Part shown: one piece after another, positions 33,737-41,463 of the stretch
Layout of the letters: the number at the start of each line of letters is the position of its first letter
Numbering within the stretch: the stretch's first letter is position 1
The notes under the pieces: model-generated
The model's input: the letters and a program-made list of their open reading frames with translations, nothing else
Databases searched by the model: none
Told to the model about the DNA's origin: nothing
Translations under genes and position numbers: made by a program
DNA from: Streptosporangium violaceochromogenes
Lineage (GTDB): Bacteria; Actinomycetota; Actinomycetes; Streptosporangiales; Streptosporangiaceae
Direction of reading: 5' to 3'
NCBI RefSeq assembly: GCF_014654615.1
Contig: NZ_BNBB01000006.1
Coordinates: 181,854 to 245,853 of the forward strand
DNA: 64,000 nucleotides

Positions 33737-34717
33737 ATGAATGTCACTAAATGGGGAATTTTGGCGACAGGTGAGATCGCCGCCGCCTTCACCGAGGAAC
33801 TGAGGCTCCTGCCGGACGCCGAGGTGGTCGCGGTCGGGTCCAGGGCCCCGGAGACCGCCGCGGCGTTCGCCGGGCGGCACGGCATCCCCCGCGCCTACGG
33901 CAGCTGGGCCGAGCTGGCGGCCGACGACGAGGTGGACATCGTCTACGTGGCCAACACCCACAACGCCCACCGCGAGGCGGTGCTCACCTGCCTGAAGGCC
34001 GGCAGGGCCGTCCTGTGCGAGAAGGCGTTCACGCTGAACGCCGCCGAGGCCGCCGAGCTGGTGGAGGTCGCGCGGGAGTCCGGGCTTTTCCTCATGGAGG
34101 CCATGTGGATGCGCTGCAACCCCGCCATCCGCAGGATCGCCGAGCTGGTCGAGGGCGGCGCGATCGGCTCGGTCGTCGCCGTGCACGCCGACTTCGGGAT
34201 CTCCGTTCCCCCCGACCCCGCCCACCGGCTCCGCGACCCCGCCCAGGGCGGCGGCGCCCTGCTCGACCTGGGGGTCTACCCGATCTCCTTCGCGCACCTC
34301 GTGCTCGGCCCGCCGGAACGGGTCCAGGCGTGGGCGCGGCTGACCCCGGAGGGCGTGGACGAGAGCACCGGCGTGCTGCTCGGCCACGCCGGGGGCGCGG
34401 TCGCCCTGCTCTCCTGCGGGATCGCCGCGGAGAGCCCGGGAACCGCCTCGATCACCGGCACCCTCGGCCGGATCGAACTGCCGGCCCTGTTCTTCCAGCC
34501 CGACACCTTCACCCTGCACCGCGCCGGAGCCCGGCCGGAGACCTTCCACGTCCCCTACGAGGGGACCGGCCTGGCGCACGAGGCGATCGAGGCGATGCGC
34601 TGCCTGAGGGAGGGGCTGCCGGAGAGCCCGCTCGTGCCGTGGCGGGCCACGCTTGAGGTGATGGGCGTCATGGACGCGGTGCGGGAGCGGATCGGGGTCC
34701 GCTTCCCGGGCGAGTGA
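33737..34717 (+). CDS. Gfo/Idh/MocA-family oxidoreductase
   Basis: 326 aa. The N-terminal Rossmann fold is marked by KWGILATGEIAAAF and VVAVGSR; the conserved dinucleotide/substrate motif is LCEKAFTLN (EKP-like with Ala for Pro). MEAMWMRCNPAI and GGGALLDLGVYPISFAHLVLG match the dimeric dihydrodiol dehydrogenase branch. It oxidises or reduces sugars, inositols or similar with NAD(P); the substrate is unknown. Starts at 33719 (ATG) and 33731 (GTG) are also possible. Confidence 0.9.
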   Translation: MNVTKWGILATGEIAAAFTEELRLLPDAEVVAVGSRAPETAAAFAGRHGIPRAYGSWAELAADDEVDIVYVANTHNAHREAVLTCLKAGRAVLCEKAFTLNAAEAAELVEVARESGLFLMEAMWMRCNPAIRRIAELVEGGAIGSVVAVHADFGISVPPDPAHRLRDPAQGGGALLDLGVYPISFAHLVLGPPERVQAWARLTPEGVDESTGVLLGHAGGAVALLSCGIAAESPGTASITGTLGRIELPALFFQPDTFTLHRAGARPETFHVPYEGTGLAHEAIEAMRCLREGLPESPLVPWRATLEVMGVMDAVRERIGVRFPGE

Positions 34718-34733
34718 CCGGCCCCTCGCGCGT

Positions 34734-34757
34734 ACGGCCCCGCCGGTGGCGGGCCGT
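34734..34757. terminator. Hairpin between convergent genes
   Basis: ACGGCCCCGCC (34734-34744) pairs with GGCGGGCCGT (34748-34757), with one bulged C and a 3-nt loop. It sits in the 58-nt gap between the convergent oxidoreductase and the next gene and can serve both strands. Confidence 0.65.
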
Positions 34758-34775
34758 CGGCGGGAGGGGACGGGG

Positions 34776-35384
34776 TCAGACCCGCCGCCACTGGTGGCGG
34801 TCCAGGAAGGCGCGGCCACCGGTGGCGTACTCGGTGAAGGCGTCCTGGATCGCCGTGAGCTCGGGGACGTGAGTGCGGAACATGACGTTTCTCGTGATGT
34901 CTTTGTATTCCAGCTCGTAGCCGGAGGGTTCCGGCGACGCCTGGACGAAGTGCTCGCCGAAGACGACCAGGGCCGTGAACGGGTTCTGAGGCGACATGGT
35001 GGCCACCGCGTCGGCGACCAGCCCCAGGTCGGGATCGGTGACGGTCATCCCGTCGCCGGTGCGGAGCTGCATACCGGGGTAGGCGCCGCGTGGTTCCAGG
35101 TTGTGCACCAGCTGTCGCTGCGGGTCGTAGCAGACCAGACCGCACGCGCGGGCCAGGGCGAAGGCCTCGGCCGCCACCTCGTCCGACCGCTCCCGCTCCA
35201 CGCTGACCAGGGCACAGGCCGGGGAGATCCGCTCGGCCTCGGGCAGCCGCTCGGCGAACAGTGCCACCCCGGGGTACGGCCCCGCTGCCCCGGGCCCTCT
35301 CTCGCGCAACGCCCGGAAGACGCTTCGCGCGCGCTCCCTGCTGATCGGCGCCGTTTCGTGCCAGACGGCCAGTTCGAAACTCAT
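34776..35384 (-). CDS. Hypothetical protein of the 'MSFELAVW' type
   Basis: 202 aa beginning MSFELAVWHETAPISRERAR. Actinobacteria have a family of roughly this size opening MSYDLAVWEG, of unknown function. The sequence continues as alternating strands and helices (VSVERERSDEVAAEAFALAR, YDPQRQLVHNLEP) with no catalytic motif. It is cytoplasmic. Its stop is 18 nt from the hairpin shared with the oxidoreductase gene. Confidence 0.7.
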   Translation of the reverse strand: MSFELAVWHETAPISRERARSVFRALRERGPGAAGPYPGVALFAERLPEAERISPACALVSVERERSDEVAAEAFALARACGLVCYDPQRQLVHNLEPRGAYPGMQLRTGDGMTVTDPDLGLVADAVATMSPQNPFTALVVFGEHFVQASPEPSGYELEYKDITRNVMFRTHVPELTAIQDAFTEYATGGRAFLDRHQWRRV

Positions 35385-35557
35385 GGGGCCATCATCCCGC
35401 GGCGGGTCTCGTCACCGGCCGGGCCGCCGCCTCCGGTGCCGGGCCGCGGGCTTCGGGGAGGGGCGGGGTTCCGGGGCCGGGAACGCCTGTATTGCGATCC
35501 TCTTAAGTCCGCTTATTTCCGCTTTTTTATACGGGAACGCCCGGATCCCGGGCCGGA

Positions 35558-35758
35558 TCAAATGTCGAACGCCCCGTTCTTCGTGGCCTCGACGAAGGCC
35601 CTCCACTCATCGGGGGTGAACGACAGAACGGGCCCGCTCTCGCCGTTCTTGCCGTCTCTCACCCCGATCCAGCCGTTCTGCGAGGCGACCTCGACGCAGT
35701 TTCCGTTGTTGCACATCGATCGCCAGATGGCTCCGTGAAACCGAGAGCCGTCGTCCAT
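35558..35758 (-). CDS. DUF397 protein
   Basis: 66 aa with the DUF397 pattern: WRSMCNNGNCVEVASQNGWI, VRDGKNGESGPVLSFTPDEW, FVEATKNGAFD. GGAGGAG precedes the ATG. DUF397 proteins are encoded next to XRE/DUF5753 regulators (WhiJ-like) in actinomycetes and are thought to antagonise them. A paralogue (35993-36205) and the XRE regulator lie upstream on the same strand, separated by a strong hairpin. Confidence 0.9.
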   Translation of the reverse strand: MDDGSRFHGAIWRSMCNNGNCVEVASQNGWIGVRDGKNGESGPVLSFTPDEWRAFVEATKNGAFDI

Positions 35759-35880
35759 GTTCTCCTCCCGGAAAGATCGGCGGCTCTTCCGTGAAAGAGC
35801 GCCGCGCCAGGGGAATCATAGTTCACCCCCGCTCCGGGCGACCGCCGGTTTCCGGCCTCGCCTCGCCTCGCGGAGGGCGA

Positions 35881-35919
35881 CCGCCCGGTGCGGGGAATCG
35901 ATTTCCCCGCACCGGGCGG
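35881..35919. terminator. 17-bp perfect hairpin between the two DUF397 genes
   Basis: CCGCCCGGTGCGGGGAA (35881-35897) and TTCCCCGCACCGGGCGG (35903-35919) pair perfectly with a 5-nt loop. An A-run follows on the plus strand. It lies after the XRE-DUF397 pair on the minus strand, so it ends that transcript and leaves the second DUF397 gene with its own promoter. Confidence 0.8.
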
Positions 35920-35992
35920 AAAAAACGGTACCGCCGGGGTCTCCCGCGGTGCCGTTCGGTGCGGTTTCATTTCCCCGGTGGGGGAGGTGGGG

Positions 35993-36205
35993 TCACAGGC
36001 CGAGGCTTCCGTCCTTGATCCCGTCTATGAAGGCCCGGAACTCGGTGACGCTGAACTCCAGGATGGGTCCACCCTTGTTCTTGCTGTCTCGCATGCCCAC
36101 GCCCCCGCCGGGAAGCCTGGCGATTTCAACACAGGAGCCGTTATTGCACCGGCTTGCGACCTGCCACTTGAGAGTGGACAATTCGGCAGGCTTGGAAGAC
36201 GTCAT
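35993..36205 (-). CDS. DUF397 protein next to its XRE regulator
   Basis: 70 aa: LKWQVASRCNNGSCVEIARL, VGMRDSKNKGGPILEFSVTE, FRAFIDGIKDGSLGL. GGAGAG precedes the ATG. It follows the XRE/DUF5753 gene by 54 nt on the same strand, the usual arrangement for these pairs. Confidence 0.92.
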   Translation of the reverse strand: MTSSKPAELSTLKWQVASRCNNGSCVEIARLPGGGVGMRDSKNKGGPILEFSVTEFRAFIDGIKDGSLGL

Positions 36206-36259
36206 CGTCTCTCCGTGAGAATTTGTCGGGACTGGTTTCGTGACGACGGGCCGCGCCGT

Positions 36260-37111
36260 TCAGACCGCGAACCTGTCGTATGCCCTCGCGATGTGGAGCG
36301 CCGACTCCTGTGGGCTCAGCGCCACCGCGCGAAGATGGTTGAGCGTCTCCCGGAAACGTTCAAGTTCTTTGGCCTTCTCCAGGTAGAAGCTTCCCATAAG
36401 GGTATCGAGATATACCGTGTCGCCGATCGTCGGATCGGAGAACTCCAGTAAAATGAAAGCACTGTCGAACCCCGGGTGGGCGCCCACGGTGAAAGGAATC
36501 ACCTGGATGGTCACATGGGGGAGTTCCGCGGCCCTTTCGAGATGCCGCACCTGCTCCCTCATGACCTCCGGGCCGCCCACGCGGCGGTGGAGCACCGACT
36601 CGTCGAGGAGAACCCAGTACTTCGGCGGGTGGGGGCCGTGCAGGCGCTCCTGCCGCCGCAGCCGGTAGGTGACCCGCTCCTCCAGAACGTCGCCGTCCAT
36701 CCTCGGCAGATATCCCTTGATGACCGCTCGGGCGTACTCTCCTGTCTGGAGAAGCCCGGGGACGGTCGTCGTCTCATACTCGGAGATCGACGTGGCCTCG
36801 ATCTCCAGGCCGAGAAAAGGGCGGAAGTCGACGTCCTCCGTCTCCTGCCACCACACCTGCCGCTTGGCCTCCCTGGCCAGGGTCATCAGGGCGTCGATCT
36901 GTGTCTGGTCGGTCAGACCGTAGAACAGGCACAGGTCGCGCACGTCCCGGGGCAGCGCGCCGCGTTGGGCGGTCTCTATCCGGCTGATCTTCGCCGGTGA
37001 GCACTCAAGCTGCTCGGCGGCGTCCCTGATGCTCTTTCCCGCCTGCTCGCGAAGCTCCCGCAGACGGCTGGCGAGCTGCCGGCGGCGCAGGGTGGGGTTG
37101 GTGCCGGCCAT
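36260..37111 (-). CDS. XRE-family HTH regulator with DUF5753 domain
   Basis: 283 aa: an N-terminal Cro/C1-type helix-turn-helix (LRELREQAGKSIRDAAEQLE, SPAKISRIETAQRG) and a C-terminal DUF5753 domain (VPGLLQTGEYARAVI, HVTIQVIPF, YLDTLMGSFYLEKAKELERF). This is the WhiJ-like class that pairs with DUF397 proteins and affects development or antibiotic production in streptomycetes. GAGGT lies 11 nt before the ATG. The divergent gene across 249 nt is probably under the same control through the palindrome listed below. Confidence 0.92.
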   Translation of the reverse strand: MAGTNPTLRRRQLASRLRELREQAGKSIRDAAEQLECSPAKISRIETAQRGALPRDVRDLCLFYGLTDQTQIDALMTLAREAKRQVWWQETEDVDFRPFLGLEIEATSISEYETTTVPGLLQTGEYARAVIKGYLPRMDGDVLEERVTYRLRRQERLHGPHPPKYWVLLDESVLHRRVGGPEVMREQVRHLERAAELPHVTIQVIPFTVGAHPGFDSAFILLEFSDPTIGDTVYLDTLMGSFYLEKAKELERFRETLNHLRAVALSPQESALHIARAYDRFAV

Positions 37112-37267
37112 CGGCGCTTACCTCTTTTTGTCGATGACGAGGGGGTCGATGACGCGGGGGATCGCCGCCTCACCTCCGAGAGCTTTCCCAGGTCGTCGCG
37201 ATGGTAACAGCCGAAAGGCGGCGTCGTGGGGCAATTTCGGAAGGTAACCGCCATGGGTACATTCATG

Positions 37268-37279
37268 TGGCAATTGCCA
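37268..37279. promoter_or_regulatory. 12-bp palindrome, candidate operator of the XRE regulator
   Basis: TGGCAATTGCCA is a perfect palindrome, followed by more TGGCA half sites within 30 bp (at about 37281 and 37294). It sits in the divergent gap between the XRE gene and the 103-aa CxxCxGxG gene, 82 nt before the latter. An XRE homodimer would be expected to bind such a site. Confidence 0.55.
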
Positions 37280-37360
37280 ATGGCAGTTGTCGATGGCACA
37301 AGCCAGGGTAAAAGTAAGACGGGGCCCCAACAGGACGAACCTTCAAGGAGGTGACGGTCC

Positions 37361-37672
37361 TTGAGGCAAGGTATCCACGGCATCGGGGTCCGGCTCGGGC
37401 GCCAGGCCACTGTACGAAGCTTACTGATCGTTTCCCTGCGAACGCTAGACGGCAAGGTCTTCGGGGAACCGGACGCGTTCGCGTGGGTCCAGGGGTGGCA
37501 GATCGGCCGGGGGCGGCTGCTCAGGCGGACCTACCGGGACGCGAGGTTCGCCCTCCTGCTGGAGTGCGGCCTGTGCCACGGGGAGGGAACGGGCGGCGGG
37601 GCGGGCACGGGGTGCTCCCTGTGCGACGGCACCGGGCGGCTCGACCGCCTCCGCCCGGCGGAACGCCCCTGA
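37361..37672 (+). CDS. Small protein with two DnaJ-like CxxCxGxG zinc motifs
   Basis: 103 aa from a TTG start preceded by a full-length AAGGAGGTGA at 6-8 nt. The C-terminal half has CGLCHGEGTG and CSLCDGTG, the zinc-binding repeat of DnaJ and other protein-folding factors, while no J-domain exists. The N-terminal half (VRSLLIVSLRTLDGKVFGEP, WVQGWQIGRGRLLRRTYRD) is unknown. The combination of a strong ribosome binding site with the rare TTG suggests tuned translation. It is divergent from the XRE regulator. Confidence 0.7.
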   Translation: MRQGIHGIGVRLGRQATVRSLLIVSLRTLDGKVFGEPDAFAWVQGWQIGRGRLLRRTYRDARFALLLECGLCHGEGTGGGAGTGCSLCDGTGRLDRLRPAERP

Positions 37673-37792
37673 CCGGGAGGCGGGAGCCGGGGGCGGGGAC
37701 GTGCGACCGGCGCCGCAACGGGGAGGACCTCAAAGGGGGCCTTCCGGACACCGCGGGCTAGGATCTGCCCAGTTCGTGAGCGAGGTGGCCGG

Positions 37793-40700
37793 ATGGACTT
37801 TCGTGTGCTGGGCCCGGTCGGCGTGGTCGCCGACGACGGGACCCCCCTGGACATCGGCCCCTACCAGCAGCGGACGGTTCTGGCGCTGTGCGTGCTCGCC
37901 GCCCCCCGCCCGGTCGGGATCCCCCGGGTGATCGACGCCCTCTGGGAGGGAAGCCCGACGCCCGGGGCGCTCAACACCGTCCAGGGGTACGTCTCCAAGC
38001 TCCGGCGGGTCCTGGAGCCGGGCAGAAAGCGGGCGGTGCCGCCGTCGATCCTGGTCAGCAGGGCCGGTGGCTACGCCCTCGACGTCCCCGCCGCCGCGCT
38101 GGACCTGGGCAGGGCCCGGCGGCACGCGGCCGAGGGCAGGCGCCTGCGCGCCGAGGGCGATCACGAGGCCGCGGGCCGGGAACTCCGGCTGGCGCTGGCC
38201 GAGTGGCGCGGGGAGACGCTCACCGACTTCGCCGGAGCCTCCTGGGCCGGGGAGGAGATCGCCCACCTGGCCGAGTTCCGGCTGGCCCTGCGGGAGGAGG
38301 CGGCCGAGGCCGACCTCGCGCTCGGGCGGGGGGCGGCGCTGACCGGCGAGCTGGGCCGGCTCGTGGCGGCCCACCCCTTCAGGGAGCGGCTCCGCGCGCT
38401 CACCGCCCACGCCCTCTACCAGGCCGGGCGGCAGGCCGACGCGCTGGCCGTCCTCGCCGAGGGACGCAGGCTGCTGGTGGACGACCTGGGGCTGGACCCC
38501 GATCCCGGGTCCAGGGAGATGGAGCGGCGCATCCTCGCCCAGGATCCCGCGCTCACCCCCAGGACCTCCGCGGCGCCGTCACCGGTTACGCCGACGCCGA
38601 CGGCGGCGACGCCCCGGCTGGTCGGCAGGGACGCCGAGGCCGGGGTGCTGGAGGCGGCGGTCGCCGAGGAGGGCCACCGGGTGGTCCTTCTGGCGGGGGA
38701 GCCGGGCATCGGCAAGACCAGCCTCGCCGAGCAGGCCGCGGCGACCGCGCGCGCCCTGGGGCACCGGGTGGTCTGGGGACGCTGCTGGGACGGCGGCGGA
38801 GCGCCGCCCTTCTGGCCGTGGACGCAGGCCGCACAGGAGCTGACCGGTGGAAACGACGGGACGGGCCGGCTCGCCGGCGGCGGCCGGTTCCAATTTTACG
38901 AGGCGTTCGCCCGGCTGCTCGACGGGCACGGCCGGGTCCTGGTGGTCCTCGACGACCTCCAGTGGGCCGACGCCTCGTCGCTGCGGCTGCTGGAGTTCCT
39001 CGCGGCCACCCGCTCCTGCCCCCGGCTGACCGTGGTGGCGACCTACCGCGACACCGACGTGCGCCCCGGCGGGCCGCTGGAGCGGACGCTGGGCGCGCTG
39101 GCCCGGCTTCCGCACGTCCGCAGGCTCTCCCTGCGCGGCCTCGGCGAGGAGGACGTCCGCGCCTATCTCGGCCGGGCCGGCGCCGACCCGGGCCGGGCCG
39201 GGGAGATGGGCAGGCTGACCGCGGGCAACCCCTTCTTCCTGGGGGAGGTCCTGCGCCTGGGCCAGACCCCCGCGGCGCTGTCCGACGTCGTGCGCGACCG
39301 GATGGCCAGCCTGCCGCCGGGCACCGAGGAGGTGCTCACCGTCGCGGCCCTGCTCGGCCGGCAGGCTCCGGCCGACCTTCTGATCCAGGCGGTGGAGCTG
39401 CCCCGGGAGAGGGTGCTCGACATCGTCGACGCCGCGGTCCGGGCGCGGCTGCTGGCCGAGGGCGAGGGGCCGGTCTGCCGGTTCGTCCACGACATCGTCC
39501 GCGACGTGCTGCGCGAGGCCCTGCCGCCGCTGCGGCGCCGGCGGCTGCACGAGCGGATCGCCGAGGTGCTCGAACGGCGGAGCGGAACCCGCCTCACCGA
39601 GATCGCCCACCACTACCGCGAGAGCCTGCTCACCGCCCGCACGGCGGGCAAGGCCGTCGGCTACACCCGCCGCGCCGCCGCCCAGGCGACGGCGCAGTTC
39701 GCCCACGAGGACGCCGTGGAGCACCTGGAACAGGCGATCGCCCTGGTGGGCCGGCTTCCCCGGACCGACGACGCGCTCCGCTGCGACCTCCTCCTGGACC
39801 TGGCCGAGGCCCAGGCGGCGGCCGGCATGAGCGTCGCGGCCCACGCCTCCCTGGAGGCCGCCGCGGAGATCGCCGAGGGGCTCGGCGACGACAACCGCCT
39901 GGCGAGGGCGGTGCTCGGTTTCTCCGACCCCATCTCCCTGGCCATGTACGAGGAGACGACCGGCATCGGCGGGCTCGCCGCGCGCGTCGAGCGGGTCCTC
40001 GCCTCCGGGCCGGCCGGCGACTCACCCTGGCGGGCCCAGCTCCTGGCCGCCGCCGCGATGACCGGCGCCACCACCCGGCCCGTGGAGTCGACCGCGGCGA
40101 CGGCCCGGGAGGCGGTACGGCTGGCCCGCCGTACCGGCGACGACCGGACCCTGGCCAGGGCCCTGATCACCTGGGAGATCCTGTCCCGGGCCGACCGCGA
40201 CCACGACCGCAGGCGGGCGGTCATCGACGAGATCATCGAGATCGGCCGCCGCACCGGCGACCTCGTCACCGAGTGGATCGGCCGTGAGGCCGAGTACGTC
40301 GAGCTGACGGCGGGAGGCCGGACCGAGCGGACCCCGGAACTGCTGGAGTGGCTCGGGGAGACCGCCGCCCGGCTCCGGCTTCCCTCGACGGTCAGCCTGG
40401 CCGCCTGGCAGCGGGCGGTCCACGCCTACCTGGGCGGGGACGGCGCCGAGGCTCTGAGGTGGGCCGGCGAGTCCGCCGCCGCCTCCCCCACGGGGGTGCT
40501 GGGCCGCGACGACGCCGAACTGCGGCGCGGGGTCTTCCGCTTTCTCGCCCTGCGCGCGGAGGGCGCGGCCGGGGAGGCGCTCGCCGTGGCGGAGGAGATG
40601 CTCGGCCGCCGTCCCGGCCAGCGGCCCTGGCTCGTCCTGCGCTGCCTGGCCCTGGTCGACCTGGGGCGTACGGACCGGGCGCGCGCCGTCTTCGCCGGCC

Positions 40701-41032
40701 TCGCCCGTGACGGCCTCGCGCCGGTGATCCCGGACCTGGCCTACCGGTTCGTGCCCGACGCCCTCGCGGAGATCTGCGCCGCCCTCGGCGACGTGGCCGC
40801 GGGCCGGGCCCTGTACGGCAGGCTCGCCCCCAACGCCGGCCGGCTGCTGGGCTGGTCGGTGACGGACCTGTGCCTGGCGCGGCTCGCCCTGCTGGACGGT
40901 GACGAGGAGCGCGCCCGCGCCCACCTCCGCGCGGCCGAGAGCCTCATCACCGGTGCCGGTCTGCGTGTGTACGACCCCGCTCTCCGCGCGCTGTCCGGCT
41001 CCCTGTCCCACCCCGAACCCCCCGCGGGCTGA
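37793..41032 (+). CDS. SARP-type regulator with large AAA ATPase (AfsR/LAL-like)
   Basis: 1079 aa. Domains: OmpR-like winged helix (VLGPVGVVADDGTPLD, about 1-95), bacterial transcriptional activation domain (about 100-245), AAA_16-type ATPase (LVGRDAEAGVLEAAV, P-loop AGEPGIGKTS, Walker B VLVVLDDLQWAD) and a long helical TPR-like C-terminus without a LuxR domain. The ATP-binding half resembles MalT/LAL regulators. It lies upstream of the glgX-treY-treZ operon on the same strand, with a 430-nt gap. Whether it controls those genes is not shown. Confidence 0.9.
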   Translation: MDFRVLGPVGVVADDGTPLDIGPYQQRTVLALCVLAAPRPVGIPRVIDALWEGSPTPGALNTVQGYVSKLRRVLEPGRKRAVPPSILVSRAGGYALDVPAAALDLGRARRHAAEGRRLRAEGDHEAAGRELRLALAEWRGETLTDFAGASWAGEEIAHLAEFRLALREEAAEADLALGRGAALTGELGRLVAAHPFRERLRALTAHALYQAGRQADALAVLAEGRRLLVDDLGLDPDPGSREMERRILAQDPALTPRTSAAPSPVTPTPTAATPRLVGRDAEAGVLEAAVAEEGHRVVLLAGEPGIGKTSLAEQAAATARALGHRVVWGRCWDGGGAPPFWPWTQAAQELTGGNDGTGRLAGGGRFQFYEAFARLLDGHGRVLVVLDDLQWADASSLRLLEFLAATRSCPRLTVVATYRDTDVRPGGPLERTLGALARLPHVRRLSLRGLGEEDVRAYLGRAGADPGRAGEMGRLTAGNPFFLGEVLRLGQTPAALSDVVRDRMASLPPGTEEVLTVAALLGRQAPADLLIQAVELPRERVLDIVDAAVRARLLAEGEGPVCRFVHDIVRDVLREALPPLRRRRLHERIAEVLERRSGTRLTEIAHHYRESLLTARTAGKAVGYTRRAAAQATAQFAHEDAVEHLEQAIALVGRLPRTDDALRCDLLLDLAEAQAAAGMSVAAHASLEAAAEIAEGLGDDNRLARAVLGFSDPISLAMYEETTGIGGLAARVERVLASGPAGDSPWRAQLLAAAAMTGATTRPVESTAATAREAVRLARRTGDDRTLARALITWEILSRADRDHDRRRAVIDEIIEIGRRTGDLVTEWIGREAEYVELTAGGRTERTPELLEWLGETAARLRLPSTVSLAAWQRAVHAYLGGDGAEALRWAGESAAASPTGVLGRDDAELRRGVFRFLALRAEGAAGEALAVAEEMLGRRPGQRPWLVLRCLALVDLGRTDRARAVFAGLARDGLAPVIPDLAYRFVPDALAEICAALGDVAAGRALYGRLAPNAGRLLGWSVTDLCLARLALLDGDEERARAHLRAAESLITGAGLRVYDPALRALSGSLSHPEPPAG

Positions 41033-41463
41033 CCGTCCTCCCCCCCGGAGCCCGTGATCACAGGAGCCCTCCATCCGCCGGCGCGACTGTGGGTAATCGC
41101 CTTCCCGCCCACGGTGGCGGACGTTTGACGCGAAGGCACGGCGGTTCACCGGTGCGGATACGGGTGATGACGCGGAGTGTGCGCGGCCGGAGGACGGGGC
41201 ATGTGATCGGGGACGCATAGTCGCGGGAGGACGGGGCAGGTCTTCTCACCGCCGAAGACGCGAAGGCGGTGCGCCGGTGTCCGCTCCACGGCCGGGGGTT
41301 CGTCCTCCCCCCGAGGGAGCGGGGCTTCGCGACACACGCCGCCGCCGATGCCGCCCGTGGCCCCGGCCGCCCGCACGGGGGAGAGATCCGCCCGCACGTT
41401 GGAGAGGAGGAAGGGGTTGTCGTCCCGCGCCCGAGGGCGGGGGTCTTCCACCCCGGAGTTCCG
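41033..41463. other. Intergenic region upstream of the trehalose operon
   Basis: About 430 nt. In-frame codons of glgX extend back to 41269, but a clear domain start and ribosome binding site favour 41464. The promoter of the glgX-treY-treZ operon should be here; no convincing box or operator is seen. Confidence 0.4.

Noticed and set aside
31016..34819. A 1267-codon minus-strand frame across prfC and the oxidoreductase
   Set aside because: It is an antisense shadow of GC-rich genes; only its last 254 codons (the PP2C phosphatase) are real.
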